From Qipengyuania sp. SS22 (lineage in GTDB: Bacteria > Pseudomonadota > Alphaproteobacteria > Sphingomonadales > Sphingomonadaceae), in contig NZ_CP107048.1 in NCBI RefSeq assembly GCF_025736935.1, positions 682,001 through 746,000 on the forward strand: a DNA stretch of 64,000 nucleotides, given 5' to 3'. The first letter of the stretch is position 1, and each line of letters begins with the position of its first letter. Positions 45,590 to 53,526 of the stretch are shown here, in pieces. The notes below the pieces were generated by a model. That model searched no databases and had not been told where the DNA came from. It saw nothing but the letters and a program-made list of their open reading frames with translations. Both the position numbers and the translations under genes were made by a program.

Positions 45590-46837
45590 ATGCGCACCCT
45601 TATCCTCGCCGCCGTTTCCTCGCTCGCACTAGCTGCCTGCAGCACGCAGGGGGCCGAAGACGAGCAGGACGCCGATAGCGTCGCCAGCGCCGAGAGCGGG
45701 GAAGACCACGGCTACGAGACCTATGGTGCGGACAATCACGCCGATACGATGGCATCGAACGACGACGCATCGGGCGACCAGGCGCAAACGACCGACATTC
45801 CTGATCCCGAAGACCGACCGATCATGCAGGCGCAGGTGGTGCTCGATCGCGTGGGCTTTGGTCCCGGCGTGATCGATGGCAAAATGGGTATGAGCACCGA
45901 AAACGCGCTGCGCGGGTTCCAGGAAGCGAATGACCTCACCGTCACCGGGAAGCTCGACGAAGCGACCAAGGGCGCGCTTTCCGAATGGGACCGCATCCCC
46001 GCCACGCGAGTGGTGTCGATCCCGGCAGGCTGGGGCGAGACAAGCTATACCGATATGCCCGAGGATGTCGCGGAGAAGGCCAAGTTGGAGCGGCTCGGCT
46101 ATACCTCGCTCGACGAGCGGCTGGCGGAACGTTTCCATACGACGGTGGAGGTGCTCGAACAGCTCAATCCCGGCGGCAAGCCTGCGGGGATGGGCGGGAC
46201 CGAGTCCACGAATTCGCGCAGTGCGAGCGCCAGTACCACTCCCACCGCATCGCCCACGCCGCGCGCTAGCGGGACCGGCTCATCCAGTGACGCGCCTACC
46301 GCAGGTCTTTTCGCCGCGGGCCAGCTGATCCGCGTGCCCAATATCGGCGCCGACCGGATCGCGCCGCGCTCGGTCGAGGATAGTGACTGGCAGCGCACGC
46401 TCGCCTCGCTCGGTGTCGGATCGGAACAGCCATCGGTCGACCGCATCGTTGTCAGCAAGGCGGGCAAGACGCTCAAAGCCTATCAGGGCGAAAAACTGGT
46501 CGCGCTGTTCACCGTCAGCTCGGGGTCGAGCGAATTCCCGCTCCCGCTGGGCGAATGGGACATCGTCGGCGAAGCGTACAACCCGCCCTACAGCTACGAT
46601 CCCGAAGTGCTCGGCAATGGAGACGGCGAAACCTATACGCTGGCACCGGGGCCGAATTCGCCGGTCGGAATCGTCTGGATCGATCTCAGCAAGGAACATT
46701 ACGGCATCCATGGCACCCCCGACCCGGAAACCATCGGGCGCGCGCAGAGCAGCGGCTGCGTCCGGCTGACCAATTGGGACGCGGCGCGCCTTGCCGGGAT
46801 GGTGTCGCAATCGACACAGGTGCTTTTCGAAGCCTGA
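45590..46837 (+). CDS. L,D-transpeptidase lipoprotein with peptidoglycan-binding domain
   Basis: Encodes 415 aa from 45590 (CAGGAG upstream). The signal ends in lipobox LAAC. A peptidoglycan-binding domain (about residues 76-130, ending LDEATKGAL) precedes a possible LysM-like stretch and a Ser/Thr/Pro-rich linker (about 205-245). The YkuD domain ends with the catalytic motif HGTPDPETIGRAQSSGCVR, containing His and Cys. It forms 3-3 cross-links or attaches proteins to peptidoglycan. The downstream M23 gene follows 17 bp later. Confidence 0.92.
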   Translation: MRTLILAAVSSLALAACSTQGAEDEQDADSVASAESGEDHGYETYGADNHADTMASNDDASGDQAQTTDIPDPEDRPIMQAQVVLDRVGFGPGVIDGKMGMSTENALRGFQEANDLTVTGKLDEATKGALSEWDRIPATRVVSIPAGWGETSYTDMPEDVAEKAKLERLGYTSLDERLAERFHTTVEVLEQLNPGGKPAGMGGTESTNSRSASASTTPTASPTPRASGTGSSSDAPTAGLFAAGQLIRVPNIGADRIAPRSVEDSDWQRTLASLGVGSEQPSVDRIVVSKAGKTLKAYQGEKLVALFTVSSGSSEFPLPLGEWDIVGEAYNPPYSYDPEVLGNGDGETYTLAPGPNSPVGIVWIDLSKEHYGIHGTPDPETIGRAQSSGCVRLTNWDAARLAGMVSQSTQVLFEA

Positions 46838-46854
46838 GCGGTTAGGGTCTCCGC

Positions 46855-47550
46855 ATGAACATCGTCGACCGCATCCTGACCATTGTCATCACGGCCACCA
46901 TCACCAGCGCAATCTGGATCGTTGCGGGTGGAAGTCTGATCGAGAATGCGACCAGCACCGGCCAGCGTGAAGCGACGCGGCCCGCAGAAGCCGCGCCGAG
47001 CCCAAGCCCGAGCGCAAGCGACGCGTCATCGGATGGCACGGGTACGGATAGTGAAGTGCTGGCGGTCGGCGCGCTCGATGCGCAATTGGCGGCGGCGCCC
47101 AGCGCGGCGCAATCGCGGCAATTGCTGATCCCGGTGCAGAATATCCGCCCCGCCGATCTCACCGATACCTATAGTGATTCGCGCGGCGGCGGTACGCGCC
47201 TGCACGAAGCGCTCGACATCATGGCACCAAAGGGCACCAGCGTGCTGTCGTCCGCGCCCGGCACGATCGAGAAGCTGTTCCGCTCGAAAGCCGGGGGGAA
47301 TACGATCTACGTCCGCTCGACCGATGGCGAGACGATCTATTACTACGCCCATCTCGATGCCTATGCCGAGGGATTGCGCGAAGGCCAGCGCGTACGCCGC
47401 GGTCAGCGGCTGGGCACGGTGGGAAGTTCGGGCAATGCCTCTGCCGAGGCCCCGCACCTGCATTTCGCAATCCTGCAGACGACTGCGGATGCCGAATGGT
47501 GGGAGCCCGCCAATGCGGTCAATCCCTATCCTTTGTTCAACCCCGACTAG
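46855..47550 (+). CDS. Membrane-anchored M23 (LytM) family peptidase
   Basis: Encodes 231 aa. An N-terminal membrane helix (ILTIVITATITSAIWIVAGG) is followed by a Ser/Ala/Pro linker and an M23 domain from about residue 90. Zinc ligands are visible in LHEALDIMAPKGT (HxxxD) and in HLHF near the C-terminus; the histidine of YYYAHLD is also conserved. It should cut peptide cross-links in peptidoglycan, or regulate amidases if inactive. It pairs with the L,D-transpeptidase just upstream, probably in one operon. Confidence 0.9.
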   Translation: MNIVDRILTIVITATITSAIWIVAGGSLIENATSTGQREATRPAEAAPSPSPSASDASSDGTGTDSEVLAVGALDAQLAAAPSAAQSRQLLIPVQNIRPADLTDTYSDSRGGGTRLHEALDIMAPKGTSVLSSAPGTIEKLFRSKAGGNTIYVRSTDGETIYYYAHLDAYAEGLREGQRVRRGQRLGTVGSSGNASAEAPHLHFAILQTTADAEWWEPANAVNPYPLFNPD

Positions 47551-47919
47551 TCAGTCCTGAATCGGGCCGACGCGGTGGCAGCGCAGGCGGCCCAGCTTGC
47601 CGTCACGGCCGACTTCTTGCAGCAGGCCTGAGCCGAGCCGCATCATCTTGGTGCCGCGCATCGGGCCGCGGGTGAAGGTGATCTTCTTGCCTTCCATCAG
47701 ATAGGTGCCGGCACCGCGCACGGTACGATAGCTCGACCCGCCGGTGATCGCGAAATCGCGGCCCTCCTGTTCGACCCACGCAGCGCCGCTCGCATCGCCG
47801 GGCAATGCGCAGACATATTCGCCCTGGTCGAGCAGCAACAGCCGTCCCTGCGCCATGGCAGGTCCGTGGGCGAGGCACGCCAGCGCGGCGAGCAGGGTGA
47901 GTTTGGTAAGCTGTTTCAT
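47551..47919 (-). CDS. Secreted hypothetical protein beside efp
   Basis: Encodes 122 aa from 47919. The signal peptide MKQLTKLTLLAALACLAHGP is cleaved near AMAQ-GRLL. The mature part has two cysteines (EYVCALPGD and LRCHRVG) that could form a disulphide, and a basic segment TFTRGPMRGTKMMRLG. I do not recognise a family. The longer reading frame upstream to 48240 runs antisense through efp and is not a credible extension. It is convergent with the M23 gene. Confidence 0.65.
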   Translation of the reverse strand: MKQLTKLTLLAALACLAHGPAMAQGRLLLLDQGEYVCALPGDASGAAWVEQEGRDFAITGGSSYRTVRGAGTYLMEGKKITFTRGPMRGTKMMRLGSGLLQEVGRDGKLGRLRCHRVGPIQD

Positions 47920-48061
47920 ATCATCCGTCCGACTATGCATATAGCAACGCCAACCGCAGTTTTCCACTCGCTTGCCCGCGCGGCCTCGCTCGGCTAAGGC
48001 GCGCCGCACACAACCGCCCGATGGGCGGCCTGCTCTTTTACAAGTCGAAGGTAGCTTCCCC

Positions 48062-48622
48062 ATGAAGATCAGCGGCGTGGACATTCGTCCGGGCAACATC
48101 ATCGAATACGAAACCGGCATCTGGAAAGTCGCCAAGATCCAGCACACGCAGCCGGGCAAGGGCGGCGCGTATATGCAGGTCGAAATGAAGAACCTGCAGG
48201 ACGGCCGCAAGACCAATGTCCGCTTCCGCAGCGCGGACACGGTCGAAAAGGTGCGCCTCGATACGGCCGAGTATCAATTCCTTTACGAGGATGGCGACAT
48301 GCTCGTGTTCATGGACCAGAGCACCTATGAACAGATCACCCTGCCGAGCGACCTGCTCGGTGACGCACGCGCCTTCCTGCAGGACGGTATGCAGGTGAAG
48401 CTCGAGCTGTGGGAAGAAAAGCCCATCTCGGTCGAACTGCCCGCCCAGATCGAAGCCGAAATCGTCGAGGCCGATGCGGTAGTGAAGGGGCAGACCGCCT
48501 CGTCCAGCTACAAGCCCGCCGTGCTCGACAATGGCGTGCGCATCATGGTCCCGCCGCATATCGAAAGCGGCACGCGGATCATCGTCGATGTCTACGAACA
48601 GTCCTACGTCGGCAAGGCGTAA
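48062..48622 (+). CDS. efp: Translation elongation factor P
   Basis: Encodes 186 aa from 48062. EF-P binds between the P and E sites and rescues ribosomes stalled at polyproline. The tip loop of domain I reads QPGKGGAY with Lys33 at the position modified in many EF-P proteins. No epmA or epmB gene is near, so modification is unknown. All three beta domains are present. The next two genes follow at 4 and 10 bp, forming a likely operon. Confidence 0.97.
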   Translation: MKISGVDIRPGNIIEYETGIWKVAKIQHTQPGKGGAYMQVEMKNLQDGRKTNVRFRSADTVEKVRLDTAEYQFLYEDGDMLVFMDQSTYEQITLPSDLLGDARAFLQDGMQVKLELWEEKPISVELPAQIEAEIVEADAVVKGQTASSSYKPAVLDNGVRIMVPPHIESGTRIIVDVYEQSYVGKA

Positions 48623-48626
48623 GCTC

Positions 48627-48977
48627 ATGGGCAAATCCATCGCCAGCCGGTTCGAGAACATCGACATCACCCGCAGCGTTCTGCGCGCGGTCATCATCAA
48701 CGATGATGAGCTGACGCTGGAAATGGATTTCTGCCTCGATGAAGCGCATCCCGACTACGAGGCGCCGGGCGCCGACGAAGACTGTTGCTTCCACCCCGGC
48801 CTTCTCAAGTTCGCCGGGATTTCCAAGCTGGGGCTCGACCGCGCCGAAAATGCAGGCGAAACCAAGCGTCGTTTCGCCATCCAGTCCTTTAATATCGAGG
48901 GCACGAAGTTCGACATGGCCTGCGAGTGGGGCGATATCCACCTGCAGGCGCGTTCGATCCGCGTCCTGACCGAATAA
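48627..48977 (+). CDS. Conserved-looking unknown protein between efp and inositol-monophosphatase gene
   Basis: Encodes 116 aa from 48627, only 4 bp after efp and 10 bp before the next gene. It is acidic and cytoplasmic by appearance, without a signal or membrane helix. It has a CC pair in DEDCCFHPGLLKFAG and single cysteines in DFCLDEAH and DMACEWGD. I do not recognise a family. The strong coupling to efp, the codon use and a 3-frame-consistent length indicate a real gene. Confidence 0.75.
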   Translation: MGKSIASRFENIDITRSVLRAVIINDDELTLEMDFCLDEAHPDYEAPGADEDCCFHPGLLKFAGISKLGLDRAENAGETKRRFAIQSFNIEGTKFDMACEWGDIHLQARSIRVLTE

Positions 48978-48987
48978 GAGAGTTTCC

Positions 48988-49809
48988 ATGGCCGTTTTAT
49001 CGGGTGTCATCCGCGTAATGGAGAAGGCCGCGCGCAAGGCGGGCGGCCGTCTGCGGCGCGATTTCGGCGAGGTCGAGCACCTCCAGGTCAGCCGCAAGGG
49101 GCCGGCCGATTTCGTCTCCAAGGCCGACCGTATCGCCGAACGCACGATCTATGACGAACTGCTAGCCGCACGGCCCGATTGGGGCTTCGTGATGGAAGAG
49201 GCAGGCATCATCGAAGGCGACGAGAACAAGCCGCGCTGGATCGTCGATCCGCTCGACGGCACCAGCAACTTCCTCCACGGCATCCCGCATTTCGCGATCA
49301 GCATCGCGGTGCAGGAACCCAAGCTTGGCGGCGGGGGCTGGGACGATGTCAGCGCTGCGGTGATCTACAACCCGGTCACCGACGAGACTTTCTGGGCCGA
49401 GAAAAGTCGCGGGGCTTGGCTGCATGACGGACGCCTGCGCGTGTCCGCGCGCCGCGGCCTGTCCGAAGCGCTGATCGCCACCGGCATTCCTTTCCAGGGC
49501 CATGGCAATTTCACCGAATGGTCGAAGATATTCGCGGCCATCGGTCCGCAGGTCGCGGGGATTCGCCGGTACGGCGCCGCCTCGCTCGATCTCGCGTGGC
49601 TGGCTGCGGGCCGGTTCGACGGCTTTTGGGAAAGCGATCTCAACGATTGGGACACCGCCGCCGGCTGCCTGATCGTGCGCGAAGCGGGCGGGTTCGTCTC
49701 CGATTTCCGCGGCCGTTCGCAGCCCATTCATGCGAAGCAGGTCCTCGCTGCCAATGATACGCTGCATTCGAAATTGCACAAATTGCTGGCGAATGCGCTG
49801 AAGGCTTGA
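48988..49809 (+). CDS. suhB: Inositol monophosphatase family protein
   Basis: Encodes 273 aa. The Mg-binding motifs are VMEEAG (E of the first site), IVDPLDGTSNFLHG (the DPxDGT signature) and NDWDTAAGCLIVREAGG near the C-terminus. Family members hydrolyse myo-inositol-1-phosphate or other sugar phosphates; E. coli SuhB also affects ribosome maturation. The start follows GAGAG. It is probably in one operon with efp and the unknown gene. Confidence 0.92.
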   Translation: MAVLSGVIRVMEKAARKAGGRLRRDFGEVEHLQVSRKGPADFVSKADRIAERTIYDELLAARPDWGFVMEEAGIIEGDENKPRWIVDPLDGTSNFLHGIPHFAISIAVQEPKLGGGGWDDVSAAVIYNPVTDETFWAEKSRGAWLHDGRLRVSARRGLSEALIATGIPFQGHGNFTEWSKIFAAIGPQVAGIRRYGAASLDLAWLAAGRFDGFWESDLNDWDTAAGCLIVREAGGFVSDFRGRSQPIHAKQVLAANDTLHSKLHKLLANALKA

Positions 49810-49852
49810 TGCCTGCACGGGGCGCGGCTAATCCCCGCGCTCCCGACCCAGT

Positions 49853-49936
49853 GCCCCTGTGGCGGAATTGGTAGACGCGCTCGACTCAAAATCGAGTTTC
49901 TTTGAAGTGCCGGTTCGAGTCCGGCCAGGGGTACCA
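49853..49936 (+). tRNA. tRNA-Leu (anticodon CAA)
   Basis: An 84-nt class II tRNA with encoded CCA. The acceptor is GCCCCTG/CAGGGGT (one G-U pair); the anticodon stem CTCGA/TCGAG encloses loop CTCAAAA with anticodon CAA for codon TTG; the short variable arm follows, and the T-loop is TTCGAGT. The D-loop reads AATTGGTAGAC. Confidence 0.95.
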
Positions 49937-49984
49937 AACTAAATCCTTGCGTATCGCAGGATAAACTGGGATTTCGGCGGTCGG

Positions 49985-51784
49985 ATGATCGGGGTTCCTT
50001 CCTACCATGCAATCGCCGCAATGGGCATTACCATCGCGATGTTTATTGCCTTCGCCCGTGGGCGCATGTCGGTCGAGATCATCTCGCTGATGACGATTGC
50101 CGTGATTGCGGTTGGACTGTATTTCTTCCCGCTCCCGGACACCCAGCCGACCGACGGGCTGAGCCTCGCCTTCTCAGGTTTCGGTCATTACGCGCTGATC
50201 ACCATCTGCGCGCTCATGATCATGGGGCGGGGGCTGGTGGTTACCGGCGCGCTCGATCCCGCAGCGCGGTTCCTGGAGCGCTTGTTCAAGATCAACCTCC
50301 AGCTCGGGCTGCTGTTCTCGCTGGTGGTTACCTTCCTCCTGTCGATGGGGGTCAACAACACGCCGGTGCTGGTGCTGCTGATGCCGATTTTCGTGCATCT
50401 CGCGATGCGCGGCGCAATGGCGGCCTCCAAAACGCTGATCCCGCTCAACGCCGCTTCGCTGATGGGCGGCATGGCGACCACCATAGGCACCTCGACCAAT
50501 ATCCTCGTGGTTTCGATCGCGGTGGACTTGGGGATGCCCGAGATGGGCGTCTTCCACTTCACCCCAATCGTGCTGGTCGCATCGCTGGTCGCGCTGCCGT
50601 TTGTCTGGATCGTCATGCCACGTCTGCTCGGCGACAACCGCATTGAGGCGGTCCACGCCCAGCGGCTGTTCGAGACGCGGCTGCGCGTCACCGAAAATTC
50701 GATCCTTAACGGGCGCGAGCTGTCGGACCTGGGATCGCGCCTGCCGTCGGGGATCGAGTTCCACGAGGTGCCCGTGGGCCTGCTGCGCCCGCAGCACCGC
50801 CTGCGCATGACCGGCACGCATGAAGCGATCGAGGAAGCCATGGCGACCTTGCGCGGCGATGCGGCGCCCAGCTGGGTGATCGACCGAATCCGTCGCCGCT
50901 CGGGTGAGACCGGCACCGACATCGCGGTCGGCGAGATGATCGTGACGGCGGATTCGCGCCTGATCGGGCGGACGCTGCCCAGTTCGGGCATTGCCGATCT
51001 CTATGGCGTCGCGGTGATCGGGACGCATCGCCCCGAACGGCTCGTGGGCGAGAAGGAACAGTTTTCCGAAGGCGGCGACCTGCGCTTCGCCGAAGGCGAT
51101 GTGCTGCTGGTGATGGGCCTGCCCGACGACATGCAGCATTTCGCCCGCGCCGACAGCCTGTTGCAGCTCGAAGGCATGCGCGAACTGCCGCGCCGGTCGA
51201 AGGCCACGCTGTCCGCTGTGATCATGGGTGGCTCGATTGCGCTCGCTTCGGTCGGGCTGATTCCGATCGCGATTGCCTCGCTCGCGGGCGCCATCCTGAT
51301 GTTCGTGACCGGCTGCGTGAAGTTCGACCGGGTCGGCCGCGGGCTCTCGGGCAGCGTCATCGTGCTGGTCGCAGCCAGCATCGCGCTTGGCCGGATCATC
51401 CTCGACAGCGGCGCGGCCGACTGGATCGGGACGGTGATGGCAGTGGGGCTGGACTATCTCTCCCCCGCTGCCGCGCTGGCGGCGATCATGCTGGCGATGA
51501 CCTTCCTCACCAATTTCGCGTCCAATGCCACCGCCGCCACCGTCGGCACACCGATTGCCTTCGCCATCGCCAGCAAGCTGGACCTGCCGCCCGAACCGCT
51601 GGTGCTCGCCGTGCTGTTCGGCTGCAACCTGTGTTACGCGACCCCCATCGCCTACCAGACCAACATGCTGATCATGGCCGAGGGGTCGTACGAGTTCAAA
51701 GACTACGTCCGGACCGGGGTCCCGCTGGTGCTGATCATGGTCACCATGCTCTCGCTCGCGCTGGTGGTAACCTACGGGCTGTAG
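49985..51784 (+). CDS. SLC13-family anion transporter with two TrkA-C domains
   Basis: Encodes 599 aa. Membrane blocks at residues about 5-210 and 395-599 flank a cytosolic middle region. The first hairpin motif is LSMGVNNTPVLVLLMP with NAASLMGGMATTIGTSTN; the second is FLTNFASNATAATVGTPIAF. The middle holds two RCK/TrkA-C-like domains (about 210-290 and 295-385, the latter ending EGDVLLVMGLPDDM). This layout is that of bacterial sodium:sulfate or dicarboxylate carriers related to CysP-type and SLC13 proteins. The substrate is not readable from sequence. Confidence 0.88.
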   Translation: MIGVPSYHAIAAMGITIAMFIAFARGRMSVEIISLMTIAVIAVGLYFFPLPDTQPTDGLSLAFSGFGHYALITICALMIMGRGLVVTGALDPAARFLERLFKINLQLGLLFSLVVTFLLSMGVNNTPVLVLLMPIFVHLAMRGAMAASKTLIPLNAASLMGGMATTIGTSTNILVVSIAVDLGMPEMGVFHFTPIVLVASLVALPFVWIVMPRLLGDNRIEAVHAQRLFETRLRVTENSILNGRELSDLGSRLPSGIEFHEVPVGLLRPQHRLRMTGTHEAIEEAMATLRGDAAPSWVIDRIRRRSGETGTDIAVGEMIVTADSRLIGRTLPSSGIADLYGVAVIGTHRPERLVGEKEQFSEGGDLRFAEGDVLLVMGLPDDMQHFARADSLLQLEGMRELPRRSKATLSAVIMGGSIALASVGLIPIAIASLAGAILMFVTGCVKFDRVGRGLSGSVIVLVAASIALGRIILDSGAADWIGTVMAVGLDYLSPAAALAAIMLAMTFLTNFASNATAATVGTPIAFAIASKLDLPPEPLVLAVLFGCNLCYATPIAYQTNMLIMAEGSYEFKDYVRTGVPLVLIMVTMLSLALVVTYGL

Positions 51785-51907
51785 GCTTTCCTACGGCAGC
51801 CGGGTCTGCAAGACAGGCATTCCGGAAAACCGCGGCGATACAGCGGCGGCGAATTCTGCCCATGGACCCCGTTCCATGTGTTCCATCGTGTAGGGAGACC
51901 AGAACCC

Positions 51908-53239
51908 ATGTCCAAATTCGTTCCAACCAGCCTTGCCGCACTCGCAATGGTGCTGGCTGCGCCTGCTCAGGCCAATGATCTGCGCAGCGATCTGGCCGAA
52001 GACATGCCAGGCCTCATGGAGCTCTACCGCGATCTCCATGCGAACCCCGAACTGAGTTTCGAAGAGCATGAGACCGCAGCCAAGCTGGCCAAGCGAATGC
52101 GCGATCTGGGCTTTGAAGTGACCGAAGGGGTCGGCCGGACCGGGGTTGTTTCGGTGATGGCCAATGGCGAAGGACCAACCGTTCTGCTGCGCGCGGACAT
52201 GGACGGGCTGCCGGTGGTCGAACAGACCGGCCTGCCTTACGCGTCGAAAGTGACTGCTACCCCCGCCAGCGGGGTCACCACCGGGGTCATGCATGCCTGC
52301 GGGCACGATACGCACATGGCGGGCTTCATCGGTGCGGCGCAGCTGCTGGTCGAGCACAAAGACACATGGCAGGGCACGCTGGTCATGGTGCTGCAGCCGG
52401 CCGAAGAAATCGGCCTGGGTGCGCTCGCGATGATCGAGGACGGGCTCTACACCCGCTTCCCCAAGCCCGATTACGCGTTGGCGTTCCATGATGCCGCAGC
52501 GCCTGCGCCCGCAGGCACCATCGGCTATACGCCGGGCTATGCGCTGGCCAATGTCGACAGCGTCGATATCACGGTGAAAGGCGTCGGCGGCCATGGCGCC
52601 TATCCGCACACCACGCGCGATCCCATCGTCCTGGCGAGCGCGATCGTAATGAAGCTGCAGACCGTGGTCAGCCGCAATTCCTCACCGCTCGATCCGGCGG
52701 TGATCACCGTGGGCAGCTTCCATTCGGGCGCCAAGCACAACATCATCAGCGATGAAGCCAAACTGCAGCTCACTGTGCGCAGCTATTCGGACGAAAGCCG
52801 CCAGTTGCTGCTCGACGGGATCCGGCGCGTGGCGCGCGGCGAGGCGATCACCGCGGGCCTGTCCGAAGAACTGATGCCGACTGTGACGGTCGAGGATCCC
52901 TATACCCCCTCGACCTTCAACGATCCCGACTTCAGCGAGAGCATCGCTACCGGGTTCAAGCAGCGCTTCGGCGAGAACCGGGTGATGCAATGGCCAGCGG
53001 TTATGGGGGGCGAGGATTTCAGCCAGTTTCGCCGCGCTGCGCCCGAGGATATCAAGTCGATGATCTTCTGGATCAGCGGCACCCCGCAGCCGATGCTCGA
53101 CGCGCTGAAGAACGACGGCACGTCGCTGCCTTCGCTTCATTCGCCCTTCTGGGCTCCCGATGCGGAAAAGGTGATTGCAACGGGGGCCGAGGCATTGGCC
53201 AGCAGTGCGATCGACCTGATGCCGCGCACCGGCAGCTAG
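51908..53239 (+). CDS. Secreted M20-family metallo-amidohydrolase
   Basis: Encodes 443 aa from 51908 (GGGAG upstream). The signal peptide ends near AQA-NDLR. Metal-site motifs are RADMDGLPV, HACGHDTHMAGFIGAA and the catalytic Glu pair in LQPAEEIGLGA. This is the pattern of the AmhX/hippurate hydrolase/IAA-amino-acid hydrolase group, with a dimerisation domain at about 200-320. It hydrolyses N-acyl amino acids or similar amides, in the periplasm. It is convergent with the aceA operon and shares the hairpin region at 53258-53290. Confidence 0.9.
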   Translation: MSKFVPTSLAALAMVLAAPAQANDLRSDLAEDMPGLMELYRDLHANPELSFEEHETAAKLAKRMRDLGFEVTEGVGRTGVVSVMANGEGPTVLLRADMDGLPVVEQTGLPYASKVTATPASGVTTGVMHACGHDTHMAGFIGAAQLLVEHKDTWQGTLVMVLQPAEEIGLGALAMIEDGLYTRFPKPDYALAFHDAAAPAPAGTIGYTPGYALANVDSVDITVKGVGGHGAYPHTTRDPIVLASAIVMKLQTVVSRNSSPLDPAVITVGSFHSGAKHNIISDEAKLQLTVRSYSDESRQLLLDGIRRVARGEAITAGLSEELMPTVTVEDPYTPSTFNDPDFSESIATGFKQRFGENRVMQWPAVMGGEDFSQFRRAAPEDIKSMIFWISGTPQPMLDALKNDGTSLPSLHSPFWAPDAEKVIATGAEALASSAIDLMPRTGS

Positions 53240-53249
53240 GACAGCAGAC

Positions 53250-53290
53250 AAAAATGTGGCCGCCGGAGCGTTGGGGACGCTCCGACGGCC
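53250..53290 (-). terminator. Rho-independent terminator of the aceA operon
   Basis: GGCCG-CGGAGCG (53258-53270, with one bulged or mismatched base) pairs with CGCTCCG-CGGCC (53278-53290) around a 7-nt loop. On the minus strand the stem is followed by ACATTTTTG, a T-run. It therefore ends aceA-operon transcription and, as a stem, also serves the convergent M20 gene. Confidence 0.8.
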
Positions 53291-53323
53291 TATTCTCCTC
53301 CCCAGGAGAACTTGGTGTGGGGT

Positions 53324-53515
53324 TTAACCGTCCGCCGGGACGTAAGTGCCGAGGCGGTGGTGCAGCGCGTTGATCTTCGCCAGTTCCTCGCGATCCTCGG
53401 TGGCCCGCGCATAATGCGTCAGCGCGGTGCGCAGCAGGCGGAAATCGGCGGTCGAGAACAGCGCCCTAGCGCGGCCCGGTTCGGTCTTCGGAGTGTCGTC
53501 TGTCATGGTCGTCAT
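53324..53515 (-). CDS. Small unknown protein in the aceA operon
   Basis: Encodes 63 aa. The ATG at 53515 lies 11 bp after the aceA stop and has AAGGAG 7 nt upstream. After a polar N-terminus, the helical segment FSTADFRLLRTALTHYARAT and EDREELAKINALHHRLG form a likely two-helix cytosolic domain. I do not recognise a family. It lies between aceA and the operon terminator, so it is co-expressed with isocitrate lyase and may modulate it or simply respond to acetate growth. Confidence 0.7.
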   Translation of the reverse strand: MTTMTDDTPKTEPGRARALFSTADFRLLRTALTHYARATEDREELAKINALHHRLGTYVPADG

Positions 53516-53526
53516 CCTTCCTCTCC

